Below, in pieces: positions 41,205-50,773 of a DNA stretch of 64,000 nucleotides; position 1 is the stretch's first letter, and every line of letters starts with the position of its first letter. The notes under the pieces were generated by a model. The model searched no databases. It was not told where the DNA came from and saw only the letters and a program-made list of their open reading frames with translations. The DNA is from Oribacterium sp. NK2B42 (GTDB lineage: Bacteria > Bacillota > Clostridia > Lachnospirales > Lachnospiraceae). The stretch lies in the NCBI RefSeq assembly GCF_000424445.1, contig NZ_AUJX01000021.1, forward strand, positions 1 through 64,000, written 5' to 3'. A program made the position numbers and the translations under genes.

Positions 41205-41852
41205 TTACCAGTGCAGGTGGTGGAGCTCCCCTTCTCTCTTCAGGTCCATGAAATTATTCTGCCTGTAGGCTTCATATAGTAGTATCGCCACAGAATTGCT
41301 GAGGTTCAGTGACCTCATCTCTCCCCACATGGGGATGCGAATGCAGGCCTTAGGATGCTTCACCAGAATCTCCTCCGGAATCCCCGCAGACTCCTTTCCG
41401 AACATAATGTAGTCATTGGGCCCGATCTTCGCATCGCTGTAGACAGTTCTGCCTTTGGTTGTTGCAAACCAAAGCTTCGGGGTTTCGATGACCTCTCTGC
41501 TCCAGCTGCTGTACTCGCAGGAGGCATTATCCTTTTCACAGCTGATGCACTCGCCGGAAGCATTACCCTCTTCACAGCTGATGCGCCAGCCGGAAGCATT
41601 ACCCTTTTCACGGCAAAAATCATCGGCAAAACGAATCTCCGGATGCTTCTCCAGAAAATCTTCATAATCCAGATACTCCGAAAGCTTCAGCTTCTCCCAG
41701 TAGTCCATCCCGGCTCTCTTGATGTACTTGTCATTAAGTACAAATCCATAGGGTCTGATGAGATGGAGAGGCGTATTCGTCGCAACGCAAGTTCTCCCGA
41801 TTGCTCCGGTATTAAACGGTATTTCGGGTTCATGTAAAACTATATTCAGCAT
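41205..41852 (-). CDS. trmL: tRNA 2'-O-methyltransferase TrmL with an inserted repeat segment
   Basis: This SPOUT-fold enzyme methylates the wobble nucleotide of tRNA-Leu isoacceptors. Conserved parts are LNIVLHEPEIPFNTGAIGRT, YIMFGKESAGIPEEIL and the knotted SAM site IRIPMWGEMRSLNLSNSVAI. At 215 residues it exceeds the usual 150-165. The extra part is at about residues 79-116, made of three 12-residue repeats (EKGNASGWRISC, EEGNASGECISC, EKDNASCEYSSW). The insertion sits between the first half of the fold and the WFATTKG strand and must loop out. Confidence 0.9.
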   Translation of the reverse strand: MLNIVLHEPEIPFNTGAIGRTCVATNTPLHLIRPYGFVLNDKYIKRAGMDYWEKLKLSEYLDYEDFLEKHPEIRFADDFCREKGNASGWRISCEEGNASGECISCEKDNASCEYSSWSREVIETPKLWFATTKGRTVYSDAKIGPNDYIMFGKESAGIPEEILVKHPKACIRIPMWGEMRSLNLSNSVAILLYEAYRQNNFMDLKREGELHHLHW

Positions 41853-41930
41853 ATATTATTCCTTATCTAATATTTTATACTTATTTCTCAATAAGAGTTC
41901 AGTTACGTGAAGAAAGCCTGAGCCGGTGGC

Positions 41931-42182
41931 TCAGGCTTCGCCGTCTGAAAGTTCATCGTGAAGGTCATCTACGAAACGCCCGTCATCACTGTAACCGGGC
42001 AGATGACCGATGGACTGATGTTTAACAGTTCTGTACTCGTCATTGGTATGCCAGTAAGGACAATGCCTGTTCCTGCTGCCCCAGATGCGAGCCATGTCAT
42101 CCTCATCCATATCCACATCGCAGACCCACTCATCATATTCATCATCATAAGTGTAGTTTGAACACATCTCACATTCTGACAT
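41931..42182 (-). CDS. Small Cys-rich protein (DUF6472-like)
   Basis: This 83-residue acidic protein has MSECEMCSNYTYDDEYDEWV, then C...C in WVCDVDMDED and RNRHCPYWHTNDEY. The four Cys pattern suggests a small zinc or redox site. Similar proteins are common next to nth in Clostridia, and the DUF number is from memory. It overlaps nothing, follows nth by six bases, and is surely co-transcribed. Function unknown. Confidence 0.75.
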   Translation of the reverse strand: MSECEMCSNYTYDDEYDEWVCDVDMDEDDMARIWGSRNRHCPYWHTNDEYRTVKHQSIGHLPGYSDDGRFVDDLHDELSDGEA

Positions 42183-42188
42183 AATAAC

Positions 42189-42905
42189 TCAATCCTTCTT
42201 CTTTTTCTTTCCGCTTGTGACTCCCGCTCTGGTGGCCTCAAGGATATCCTTGTTTCCACAGCTGGGGCAAAGCTCTCTCGCGATGCAACCCTCACAGTCG
42301 GGGGATGCGGACCTACAGTAGTTTCTTCCAAGAGAGATGATGTGGGTGTTCCACCTTATCCAGTACTCCTCCGGAACGATTTCATTAAGCTGGTACTCCG
42401 TCTGTTCCGGATCCTTTGAATCCGCAAATCCCAGCCTGTTGGAAACTCTCTTCACATGAGTGTCCACAACGATGGCGGGCTTGTTATAAATGTGTCCGAG
42501 AATCAGATTCCCGGTCTTTCTTCCAACCCCCGGAAGGGTGATAAGGTCGTCAATGTTATCGGGCACCACTCCTCCGAAACGGCTCAGGAGTTCTCCCGCA
42601 CAGGCCTTTATATTCTTTGCCTTGTTCTTGTAGAACCCCGTGGACTTTACATCCTGCTCCAGTTCCGAAAGGTCTGCTGCCGCAAATGCTTCCAGGTTCC
42701 GGTACTTCTTAAAAAGCTGCTCCGTCACCATATTGACTCTTTCATCGGTGCATTGGGCGCTGAGGATCGTGGCAAACAAAAGCTGCCAGGCATTATCACT
42801 CTTCAGAAATGCCGGCGGGTCGGAACCATAGGTGCTGTCCAGAATCTCCATCAGCTTCCGGACTCTCAAAACCCTCTCTTCGCTTTTTTCTCCCTTAACG
42901 AACAT
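42189..42905 (-). CDS. nth: Endonuclease III
   Basis: This base-excision-repair DNA glycosylase/AP lyase acts on oxidised pyrimidines. Its 238 residues include LLFATILSAQCTDERVN, the helix-hairpin-helix LPGVGRKTGNLILG (the catalytic Lys follows the hairpin start in this family), the catalytic Asp in VDTHVKRVSNRLG and a C-terminal 4Fe-4S loop CRSASPDCEGCIARELC. A Lys-rich tail extends beyond the usual end. RBS GTGAGGTAAT precedes the start. Confidence 0.95.
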   Translation of the reverse strand: MFVKGEKSEERVLRVRKLMEILDSTYGSDPPAFLKSDNAWQLLFATILSAQCTDERVNMVTEQLFKKYRNLEAFAAADLSELEQDVKSTGFYKNKAKNIKACAGELLSRFGGVVPDNIDDLITLPGVGRKTGNLILGHIYNKPAIVVDTHVKRVSNRLGFADSKDPEQTEYQLNEIVPEEYWIRWNTHIISLGRNYCRSASPDCEGCIARELCPSCGNKDILEATRAGVTSGKKKKKD

Positions 42906-42983
42906 ATTACCTCACTTAGCTCTAGACCACAGAATTGCATTAACTAATCGCATTTTTTCAGATTCTTCTGAACCGGCGCAAAA

Positions 42984-43484
42984 TCACAGATCCAATGTCA
43001 CCTTTCTTCCGGTTGGCTGATACTGATAATATCTCACTCCTGCTGCATCAAGCATTCTCTTGCTTGCTCTTGTGGCGTCAGTATCCGCATATTTGTCTGA
43101 ATAGTAAATAAGAGTCCTTATGCCGGCCTGGATAAGAGCCTTGGCACACTCATTACAGGGGAATAATGTAACGTACATCTTAGTTCCATCCAGTGAGCCG
43201 CCGCGGTAGTTGAGGATAGCATTGAGCTCTGCATGTGTTGAGTAGAAATATTTTGCATTGTACGGATCATCCACCGCATGGATCTTGGTCCAGGGGAAAT
43301 CGTCATCTGAACATCCCTTTGGGAAACCGTTGTAACCCATGGAAAGAATCTTGTTATCCTGACTTACTATGCAGGCTCCAACCTGGGTGTTGGGATCCTT
43401 TGAACGGCGGGCAGACATCTCTGCCACTCCCATAAAATATTCGTCCCAGGTGATGTAGTCTCTTCTCTTGCCGCTGTCTTCCAT
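42984..43484 (-). CDS. dCMP deaminase family protein (ComEB-like)
   Basis: This 166-residue zinc deaminase has HAELNAILNY with the catalytic HAE (about residue 86) and PCNECAKALIQAG with the two zinc Cys (about 111). It probably turns dCMP into dUMP for dTMP synthesis. Residues for allosteric dCTP/dTTP control cannot be judged here. It lies five bases after the Sua5/TsaC gene in the same direction. Confidence 0.92.
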   Translation of the reverse strand: MEDSGKRRDYITWDEYFMGVAEMSARRSKDPNTQVGACIVSQDNKILSMGYNGFPKGCSDDDFPWTKIHAVDDPYNAKYFYSTHAELNAILNYRGGSLDGTKMYVTLFPCNECAKALIQAGIRTLIYYSDKYADTDATRASKRMLDAAGVRYYQYQPTGRKVTLDL

Positions 43485-43488
43485 TTCT

Positions 43489-44601
43489 TTATTTCTCCTC
43501 CGCTAAAATCTCTGTCATCCCCGCCGCCTTCCGCATGCGGTTCATAAGTGCAAAGCCAACGCCTCTGTCGCTGTAGCTTTCCGCATAGATCCTTTCTGCC
43601 TTGTCGTCGTCAAACTCCCTCAGCACTCTGAAAAGCTCATGTGTCATGGTCAAAGGCTCGCTCCGGTGTCCCAGCACCTTGATATCAGCATTATCCCCGG
43701 AAACCTTCTCGTAGTATGCCAATGTCTCCTCACAGCATATTATCCCGACCTTAAGTCCCGCTTCCACGTCCTTTTTCACAAGCTCATTGATACAGCCCGA
43801 CACCTGCCGGTCAGCGAGAGTTCGCTCCTCCTCTCTTACCTCATAGTCCTTTTCCTTCAAAAGACCTGTGGTAACCAGCGCCATCTTTGCATTGGGAGCA
43901 TAATGTCTGTACTTCATGCCCGGAGCCTTCGGGTGAATGCCCTCCTGCACTCCGCCGGCCACAATTGCGGGATCCACCTCAACGGTTTTTCCCAGAACCT
44001 CGCTGAGATCCTCCACCGTAATTGCACCGGGTCTCAGAAGTGTGGGAACCTCTCCCGTGAGATCCACTATGGTTGACTCAACTCCGATACCCACCGGTCC
44101 GTCATCAAGGATCATATCTATGCGCCCATTCAGATCGTGGAGAACGTGCTCCGCTTCAGTAGGACTTGGTTTTCCGGAAGTATTGGCACTGGGTCCCGCT
44201 ATGGGAAGTCCCGCAGCCTTTATAAAGGAAAGGGTCAGCTTGTTTTCGGGGCACCTGATAGCCACAGTGTTAAGCCCACCGGTTGTCTCCAGGGGCACGA
44301 TGTCCGCCTTCGGCATGATGATGGTGAGGGGTCCCGGCCAGAAGCTGTCCATAAGCTTTCTTGCATCCTCCGGAAATGCCGACACCAGGGGCTCCACCTC
44401 TTCTATGCATGACACATGCACGATGAGGGGGTTGTCAGAAGGCCGCCCCTTCGCTTCATATATCTTACGGCTTGCCTCCGGATCCAGAGCATTACCCCCG
44501 AGTCCATATACGGTTTCCGTTGGGAATGCCACAAGCCCGCCTCGTTTTATGATGTCCGCGGCCTGCTGAACACCCTCCATTCCTTTGACTATTGTTTCCA
44601 T
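43489..44601 (-). CDS. Threonylcarbamoyl-AMP synthase (Sua5 type)
   Basis: This enzyme makes threonylcarbamoyl-AMP from threonine, bicarbonate and ATP for the t6A37 tRNA modification. The catalytic domain has AFPTETVYGLGGNA, KGRPSDNPLIVHV, WPGPLTIIM and GPSANTSGKPSPT. The 370-residue length and a C-terminal part (KIGIICCEE-like, ALMNRMRKAAG) mark the longer Sua5 form rather than TsaC. It sits in a tRNA/DNA maintenance run with the dCMP deaminase and GH18 genes. Confidence 0.93.
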   Translation of the reverse strand: METIVKGMEGVQQAADIIKRGGLVAFPTETVYGLGGNALDPEASRKIYEAKGRPSDNPLIVHVSCIEEVEPLVSAFPEDARKLMDSFWPGPLTIIMPKADIVPLETTGGLNTVAIRCPENKLTLSFIKAAGLPIAGPSANTSGKPSPTEAEHVLHDLNGRIDMILDDGPVGIGVESTIVDLTGEVPTLLRPGAITVEDLSEVLGKTVEVDPAIVAGGVQEGIHPKAPGMKYRHYAPNAKMALVTTGLLKEKDYEVREEERTLADRQVSGCINELVKKDVEAGLKVGIICCEETLAYYEKVSGDNADIKVLGHRSEPLTMTHELFRVLREFDDDKAERIYAESYSDRGVGFALMNRMRKAAGMTEILAEEK

Positions 44602-44610
44602 TGTTTTCCT

Positions 44611-46365
44611 CTATTGATTTATATTTACGATCTCCCAGATATCGTTCGGCTCCTGGCCAAGCTTCCAGGCACCGACTCCGCCGCAGCCGGCTTCCTTTAT
44701 GGCATCGATCTTCAGCTGCATTGACTGCCGATCCTCAAGCCATACCTTCTTGGTGATACCGTCCTCAACCACTTCTCCGTAATTCTGACCGATGTCATCC
44801 CCTATCCAGCTAAGCTGTACGCCATGGTTCTGAACCCAGTCGAGAGCATCCGACATTCCGAGAGCATCGGAACTTGTCTCGCCTGCTTCATTGGTCATCC
44901 ATATTCTCGTATAGAACGGAACAGCAATGATCACTCTGTCAGCCGGAACCATCTTTGTAGTCTCGGAAATACCATGATTAAGGTAGCCTATGGAGGAAAC
45001 ACTTCCCTCCTCGCTTCCGGCATAGTGCTCATCATAGCACATGATGAGCACGTAATCGATATGTTTTCCCAGCTCCTCAAGGTCATAGTAGCTGTTGTAG
45101 TCATAAGGAACATAGCAGTCGGCAGAGAGAATGATTCCTGCCTTCCTGCATTCAACCGCAAGCTCCCTCATGAACTGAACATAATCCCTGCCCAGTCTCT
45201 CCGGGATAAGCTCGAAGTCAATGTTTAGTCCGTCAATGCCTCCGGCCACCGCAGCATTCACAAGGTTTGATATAAGCTTTGCCCTTAACTCTGTGCTCTT
45301 CAGGAATACGGATTCATCGATGTCGCCGCCGTCGAAGTTATTGACGGTAGCCCAGACCTGATAGCCACGGGCGTGAGCATTATCAACATATTCCTGAGTC
45401 CAGTAGTTATTGAAGTCACCCTCATCGGAAGTAAGGATAAACCAGGTGGGGGCAATGACATTCATGCCTGTGACACCCTTAACCATGTCGTCGATGTAGG
45501 CATTGGCCGCAGTGGAAGTGATCTGATGGAAACCAAGCACTACCTTTGAGCCGTCAATTCTTGTGATATGGGTGTAATCCGGAGCCTTGAACTCGGATTC
45601 CGGTGTCACCTCGGTTTTGTCTGAAAGATGTTTGTTCCTGAGCCAGCCGATGTAACCGTCTCCCGTCTGGACCTTGCTCCAGTTCTCCATAGCTTCAAGG
45701 AGCTTAACATTATCCCCTGACTTAAGGGTGGTGAGAACCTCGGACTTGATTCCGCCGAGAAGTCTCACGGATTCCTTGCCCTTTACCTTACAGGTTTCGT
45801 AGGGGCTCCAGTCATTGAAAATGAAGGCTCTCTTCGACTCGTCCTCGAGATGGGTACTGTAGCGGATATCCGTGTATTTCTGAACAAATTTAATGTTCAG
45901 GAACAGATCTTCGGTGGTGTCCCCTATACGGACAAAGGCCGTTGAGCCATCCTCCAGGGTGTCCCCGAGACCGTATCTCTCAGTCGTTTTGGGTAATGTA
46001 TAAAGGATTTCATTAACATCCTTTGCCCAGTAGAAGCCTCTGTTGAGTTCAGACATGACCCACTCATAGGGCAGGAAAAGTCCGCCGTTAATGACTCTGC
46101 CGGTTACAGGCTTGTCCTCCTCCGTAAATAGCTGTTCGTCATTCAGGAACAATGCCACCTCATCGCCGCTGACCCCGAAGTACTCCGCCTTATCCGCAAG
46201 AACCTTTGTGGGCGCGAACTTTTTCTCGTAAAAATAGTAGCCAACCAGTCCGACGGCCAAAAGGATCAGTATAAGCACAACCATAAAGGGAGTGCCCTTT
46301 TTACTGCCCGTTTTTCTCTTTCTGGTCTCACGACGTTCCCTGAAACTTTTTAATTCTCTAGCCAA
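44611..46365 (-). CDS. Membrane-anchored GH18 family protein with SH3 domain
   Basis: The product has 584 residues: basic N-terminus, one membrane helix (FMVVLILILLAVGLVGYYF), a copper-amine-oxidase-like N-terminal region, an SH3b segment (WSKVQTGDGYIGWLRNKHL, about 215-250) and a GH18 barrel with the full catalytic motif DGLNIDFE (about 380). Relatives include YaaH/SleL-type N-acetylglucosaminidases acting on peptidoglycan. The protein probably remodels cell wall from a membrane tether. Spore germination cannot be claimed from this alone. Confidence 0.85.
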   Translation of the reverse strand: MARELKSFRERRETRKRKTGSKKGTPFMVVLILILLAVGLVGYYFYEKKFAPTKVLADKAEYFGVSGDEVALFLNDEQLFTEEDKPVTGRVINGGLFLPYEWVMSELNRGFYWAKDVNEILYTLPKTTERYGLGDTLEDGSTAFVRIGDTTEDLFLNIKFVQKYTDIRYSTHLEDESKRAFIFNDWSPYETCKVKGKESVRLLGGIKSEVLTTLKSGDNVKLLEAMENWSKVQTGDGYIGWLRNKHLSDKTEVTPESEFKAPDYTHITRIDGSKVVLGFHQITSTAANAYIDDMVKGVTGMNVIAPTWFILTSDEGDFNNYWTQEYVDNAHARGYQVWATVNNFDGGDIDESVFLKSTELRAKLISNLVNAAVAGGIDGLNIDFELIPERLGRDYVQFMRELAVECRKAGIILSADCYVPYDYNSYYDLEELGKHIDYVLIMCYDEHYAGSEEGSVSSIGYLNHGISETTKMVPADRVIIAVPFYTRIWMTNEAGETSSDALGMSDALDWVQNHGVQLSWIGDDIGQNYGEVVEDGITKKVWLEDRQSMQLKIDAIKEAGCGGVGAWKLGQEPNDIWEIVNINQ

Positions 46366-46478
46366 AATGCTGTTCTCCCATGTAAAAGATCATTTCTCCG
46401 ATCCCCTGTCCGGAGTCATCCCCAAAAGTAAATTTACACTCGAAAATCCGTTTTCTGCTTTTATACCGGTCTCCGGCT

Positions 46479-47564
46479 TCAGATAACCTCATTATTCAGT
46501 TCCTGAAGCTTCGCTGCCTGATCCGCGGAAATGATAGGATCCAGAAGCTCATCCAGGTCTCCGTTAAGCACCTTATCAATTGAATAGAGTGTGAGACCTA
46601 TACGATGATCCGTAACTCTTCCCTGAGGGAAATTGTAGGTTCTGATCTTCTCGGAGCGGTCTCCGGTACCGACCTGTGACCTCTTGGCCTCAGCCGCTTC
46701 GCTCTGCTTCTTATTATACTCTATTTCATATAATCTGGCTCTCAGAAGGCGCATTGCCTTTTCACGGTTCTGAACCTGTGAACGCTCCTCCTGACACTCT
46801 GCCACTATACCTGTGGGTTCATGAATGAGACGTACTGCGGATGAAGTTTTGTTGATGTGCTGTCCGCCCGCACCGGAGGATCTGAATACCTCCATCCTTA
46901 CATCAGCAGGATTGATCTCAACATCCACATCCTCTGCCTCAGGCATAACGGAAACTGTGGCGGTGGAGGTGTGGATACGTCCGCCGGACTCAGTCACGGG
47001 AACACGCTGCACTCTGTGAACCCCGGCCTCATACTTGAGTCTTGAGTAAGCACCCTTTCCGGTGACGATAAATACAACCTCCTTCATACCGCCGATGCCG
47101 GTTTCATTGGCAGAAACAAGCTCTGTGCGGTAGCCTCTCCGCTCCGAGTAATTAAGGTACATGCGGTAAAGCTCATAGGCAAAAAGAGCAGCCTCATCGC
47201 CGCCGGCACCGCCGCGTATTTCCATAATTATATTTTTATCATCATTTTCATCCTTCGGAAGGAGCAGTATCTGTAGCTCCTTGATAAGCTCCGGCTGGTC
47301 TGCCTTGGCCTGGGCAAGCTCCTCCTTCGCCATATCCAGAAGATCCGGATCCTTCTCTGAAGAAAGCATCTCAAGAGCATCCTTCTCCGACTGCACCGCA
47401 TCGCAGTACTTATGATAGGTTTTTACCAATGTCTCAAGATCTGAGCTCTCCTTCATAAGCTTTAAGTATTTCTCAGTATCATTTACTATGTCAGGCTCTG
47501 TCATAAAGCGCTGAATCTCTTCATAATGTCTCGATATGGACTCGAGACGGTCAAACATATCCAT
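46479..47564 (-). CDS. prfA: Peptide chain release factor 1
   Basis: This 361-residue RF1 reads UAA and UAG stops. The anticodon-like tripeptide is PVT within [14 protein letters not shown], and the peptidyl-hydrolysis motif is [10 protein letters not shown] (about residues 231-240). The end matches the family ([20 protein letters not shown]). The adjacent prmC product methylates the Gln of GGQ, a standard gene pairing. Confidence 0.97.
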   Translation of the reverse strand: MDMFDRLESISRHYEEIQRFMTEPDIVNDTEKYLKLMKESSDLETLVKTYHKYCDAVQSEKDALEMLSSEKDPDLLDMAKEELAQAKADQPELIKELQILLLPKDENDDKNIIMEIRGGAGGDEAALFAYELYRMYLNYSERRGYRTELVSANETGIGGMKEVVFIVTGKGAYSRLKYEAGVHRVQRVPVTESGGRIHTSTATVSVMPEAEDVDVEINPADVRMEVFRSSGAGGQHINKTSSAVRLIHEPTGIVAECQEERSQVQNREKAMRLLRARLYEIEYNKKQSEAAEAKRSQVGTGDRSEKIRTYNFPQGRVTDHRIGLTLYSIDKVLNGDLDELLDPIISADQAAKLQELNNEVI

Positions 47565-47685
47565 ATTTTTTCCTCTTCTATTTCTAAGCTGCTGCCGGGG
47601 TTTTTAACCCTCATATATTCATCACCGCTGTCAAACTGCTTTGTACAGCTGTTAATCTGAGTTTCCGGGGATAGTCTCCGGATTT

Positions 47686-48741
47686 TCAGAGGTGACCTGT
47701 CACCACTCTGTCGTTTCCGCCGTAATCCTTTATGACTATAACATCGCGGAATCCGGCGTTTTTCAGAAGCTCTGCCACAGCTTCCCCCTGGTCATAGCCG
47801 ATTTCAAATGCCACATGCCCGCCCGGGTTCAGGTACTTCGGCGATTCCTCTGTCAGTATCCGGTAGAACCTGAGTCCGTCCTCTGTACCGTCCAGGGCAA
47901 TACGCGGCTCATATTCCTTTACCTCAGGTTCCAGAGTATCCACTACCTTCGACGGAATGTAAGGCGGATTTGAAACGATCACATCAAACCTGCCATATAC
48001 CTCGCTGAACATATCCGACCTGTACAGTCTGAACCTGTTTTTTTCCTCTTCAGTCAGAAGGCTTTCTTTGTTATATGTTGCGATTTTTAATGCTTCTTCC
48101 GAGATATCCACAGCCTCGACCCTGCTGAAATGCCCCGTTTTACTTAGGGTTATGGCAATGCATCCCGTTCCGGTGCAGAGATCCAGCAGCGCAGCGTCCT
48201 CTTTTTCCACAATCTGACGCCCCGTTGTCAACCTGTCCACAAGGTCTTTTTTTCCCCGGAGTTCATGCCCGGTTGTCACTCCGTCCTCAAGATCTTTTTC
48301 ATCCCGGAGTCCAACTCTGTCCACAAGATCTTTTCTTTTCCGGAGTTCTTCCGGAAGGTTGTCATATAATAGGTTTCCAAGCACCGTGTCTATCAGGGTT
48401 TCCGTATCGGCTCTCGGACAAAGCACATCCTTCGTGACCTTAAACTCAAAACCATAAAACCAGGCGAATCCAAGTATCTGCTGAAGCGGTTCCCTTCCCT
48501 CTCTTCTCGAGAGATTTTTCTCAAAGGTCTCTGCCGCCTTCCGAAGAGTTTCTTCATCCTCAAAATACCTTGGAATGAGATCCGAAGGCTTATCCTCAGA
48601 AACTGTCAGATAGTGTGATCCTTCCAGCTTAAAGGCATCCATAACAAGAGCCCGCGCATCAAAACGCGGGTCCGGAACATTTGCAGCCTTAAGTCTCTTT
48701 TCTGCCTCTGACAATATTTCTTTGAAAGTTTTATCAATCAT
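47686..48741 (-). CDS. prmC: Release factor glutamine methyltransferase, with inserted repeats
   Basis: This SAM-dependent enzyme methylates the GGQ glutamine of release factors. The SAM-binding motif is LLDLCTGTGCIAITL and the catalytic NPPY is in VIVSNPPYIPSKV (about 256-262). At 351 residues it is about 65 longer than usual. The excess lies at about residues 120-177, between the N-terminal domain and the SAM motif, and is made of three imperfect 16-residue units (LRKRKDLVDRVG, LRDEKDLEDGVTTGHE, LRGKKDLVDRLTTGRQ). The DNA of these units is visibly repetitive at 48225-48350. Confidence 0.93.
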   Translation of the reverse strand: MIDKTFKEILSEAEKRLKAANVPDPRFDARALVMDAFKLEGSHYLTVSEDKPSDLIPRYFEDEETLRKAAETFEKNLSRREGREPLQQILGFAWFYGFEFKVTKDVLCPRADTETLIDTVLGNLLYDNLPEELRKRKDLVDRVGLRDEKDLEDGVTTGHELRGKKDLVDRLTTGRQIVEKEDAALLDLCTGTGCIAITLSKTGHFSRVEAVDISEEALKIATYNKESLLTEEEKNRFRLYRSDMFSEVYGRFDVIVSNPPYIPSKVVDTLEPEVKEYEPRIALDGTEDGLRFYRILTEESPKYLNPGGHVAFEIGYDQGEAVAELLKNAGFRDVIVIKDYGGNDRVVTGHL

Positions 48742-48788
48742 ATTTTTCTTCCTTATAACCTTGTATCCAACAGTTACAGGAAGAACTG

Positions 48789-50006
48789 CTAATTTTCAGT
48801 ACCGGTAGCCGGAAGAGGCTCTGAGATCATCAGGTCGTCTGCATTTGCATTAACATTATCCGGCTCATCCGCCTTGATTTCCCTTGCACTCGTCACATTG
48901 TCATCTGAATTTACAGCATTCTCTGCATTATCCTCGGAAATTTCCGGTTCGAGGGTATCATTTGCAGAATCAGCTGCTTTATTTTCAGGAAATTCCAGTC
49001 CGAAGGTTTTCTTCTCGAATTCACGCCAGTCAAAAACCTTTTCAACTGCCGCAATGGCAACCTCGATCTCGCTGTTATCCGGCTCGAAGGTTGTGAGGCC
49101 CTGCATCCACATGCCGGGAATGAAAAGAATCCGGGTCAAAGCATTATCATGAGTTCCCACTATGCGAAGTACCTCATAGCTGATGCCGGCGATCACCGGG
49201 ATAAGCACGAGACGGCTCGCAAGCTTTAACATGATATTGTCAAATCTTATGACCATGAAAAGCATGATGGAAATGAGCATTACATAAACAATAAAGCTGG
49301 TGCCGCATCTTTTATGCTCCTTGCTGGAGGCCGCAACATTTTCCACAGTCAGCGGAAGCCCGTGCTCCACACAGTTGATGCACTTGTGCTCTGCTCCATG
49401 ATACTGGAAGGTTCTTCTGATATCCGGCATACGGGAAACCAGCTTAATGTATATAACGAACAATCCTACCCTTATGATACCTTCAATAAGCCCGAGAAGT
49501 GCTTCGCTGGGAAGCATTGGCTTAAGAAAGCTTGCTATAAAAGCAGGAAAAACCACGAAGAGACCTATGGCTACTACAAAAGAAAATACCATAACTATTC
49601 CGGAAAGCACCGGTTCCAGCTTCTCGCCGAAGGTGTCATCCAGCCACTTCTCAAATTTAGTTGGCTCCTGCTCTGCGTCTTCCGGATCATCCTCTATAAA
49701 TGTAGCGCTGTAATTAAGGCACTTGGTTCCCAGCACCATTGAGTCGATAAAGGAAAAGATTCCTCTTATAAAAGGGGCTTTGCAGATTGCAAACCTGTCA
49801 GTCATGGAGATATATGTATCTTCCATAACCTCGATGCTTCCATCCGGCTTGCGCACTCCCACCGAGTACCTCTTTCCGTTTCTCATCATCATGCCTTCAA
49901 GAACAGCCTGACCGCCTATTCCGCTGTAAACCTGTCCCCGGGCTTTAGTCACAGCCTCGCAAGGTGTAGCTTCTGCAGTTTCTGTATGTGTAGAAAAAAA
50001 TGTCAT
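48789..50006 (-). CDS. yqhQ: DUF1385 membrane protein YqhQ
   Basis: This 405-residue multi-pass protein of the YqhQ/DUF1385 family has GIGGQAVLEGMMMRNGKRYS, FQYHGAEHKCINCVEHGLPL and the RCGTSFIVYVML segment. The family has conserved Cys/His but no established biochemical role. An acidic, Asn/Asp-rich tail of about 80 residues follows the core. It is found between rpmE and prmC in many Clostridia, as here. Confidence 0.9.
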   Translation of the reverse strand: MTFFSTHTETAEATPCEAVTKARGQVYSGIGGQAVLEGMMMRNGKRYSVGVRKPDGSIEVMEDTYISMTDRFAICKAPFIRGIFSFIDSMVLGTKCLNYSATFIEDDPEDAEQEPTKFEKWLDDTFGEKLEPVLSGIVMVFSFVVAIGLFVVFPAFIASFLKPMLPSEALLGLIEGIIRVGLFVIYIKLVSRMPDIRRTFQYHGAEHKCINCVEHGLPLTVENVAASSKEHKRCGTSFIVYVMLISIMLFMVIRFDNIMLKLASRLVLIPVIAGISYEVLRIVGTHDNALTRILFIPGMWMQGLTTFEPDNSEIEVAIAAVEKVFDWREFEKKTFGLEFPENKAADSANDTLEPEISEDNAENAVNSDDNVTSAREIKADEPDNVNANADDLMISEPLPATGTEN

Positions 50007-50074
50007 AATAGTAACCTTTATAAAAATATGTGTATCTTTAAGTGTATACGAAGTGAGCTATTTATTCAATGGTA

Positions 50075-50137
50075 TCCACCAGGGACGATTCTCTCCGGTA
50101 GGGACGGTTCTCTCCGGAGAGAACCGTCCCCGGTGGA
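50075..50137. repeat. Palindrome of the GGGGACGG family with a duplicated half
   Basis: TCCACCAGGGACGATTCTCT is followed by GTAGGGACGGTTCTCTCC and a full complementary arm ending CCCCGGTGGA. The left half occurs twice, so the element has been partly duplicated. It lies between rpmE and yqhQ. Confidence 0.85.
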
Positions 50138-50156
50138 AAACTTCTTGAAAAAAAGA

Positions 50157-50189
50157 AAAGAGAACGCATGCCGTAGCAAGCGTCCTCTT
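50157..50189 (-). terminator. Terminator after rpmE
   Basis: On the minus strand AAGAGGACGCTTGC pairs with GCATGCGTTCTCTT (with mismatches) and runs into T-rich sequence. It lies just past the rpmE stop. Confidence 0.65.
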
Positions 50190-50211
50190 GAATCCCGTTT
50201 CTGTCGACTTA

Positions 50212-50412
50212 TTAAGAAAGACCGAACTTCTTGTTGAACTTATCGATCTGACCAGCAGCCATAGCTGACTTCTCCTTGCCTGTATAGAATGAATGGCAAG
50301 CAGAGCAAACTTCTACGTGGATTTCAGGCTTTGTTGAACCTGTTACGAATGTGTTACCGCAGTTGCAGGTAACTGTAGCCTGATAATACTTAGGATGAAT
50401 TCCTTCTCTCAT
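50212..50412 (-). CDS. rpmE: 50S ribosomal protein L31 (zinc-binding form)
   Basis: This 66-residue L31 has [20 protein letters not shown], then [16 protein letters not shown]. The Cys set marks the zinc-containing C+ paralogue. It sits between rho and yqhQ, the usual place in Firmicutes, but is separated from rho by a type I TA module. RBS AGAAAGAGG. Confidence 0.97.
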   Translation of the reverse strand: MREGIHPKYYQATVTCNCGNTFVTGSTKPEIHVEVCSACHSFYTGKEKSAMAAGQIDKFNKKFGLS

Positions 50413-50689
50413 TTTGTACCTCTTTCTACATGGTTTCCAACCATATAAATTCGCACATGATGTAGAATCACGCGCTTAGTTAATTGTAAAGCTTTACCAA
50501 GATAACACAAATCATTTTTTATTGCAATAGATTTTCAATAATCCGCATCCTGAAATATGGTCGAAATTCAGACTATATGATAATTCTGCTCCTTATGCTA
50601 CAATCCAGCCAGTGCTTGCCAATGCGGTAGGCGGTTAGCCCTTTCAATACGAAGGGCATTTTGTAAGTCCCTTCAGAAAGGAGGGCTCC

Positions 50690-50773
50690 ATGGTTAGTTA
50701 TTCTGATTTATTCCAGTTTGGAATTTTGATAGTTGCTATCATTGGTCTTGTTTATAAGATAACAAAAAAATAA
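50690..50773 (+). CDS. Holin-like type I toxin, copy 2 (27 aa)
   Basis: The peptide is MVSYSDLFQFGILIVAIIGL followed by VYKITKK, differing from copy 1 at few positions (Ile2Val and Glu23Lys); most DNA differences are silent. Silent changes dominating suggest selection on the peptide. The same RBS-hiding CCCTTC/GGAGGG pairing is present. A convergent antisense promoter and bidirectional terminator follow. It is inserted between rho and rpmE on the opposite strand. Confidence 0.8.
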   Translation: MVSYSDLFQFGILIVAIIGLVYKITKK

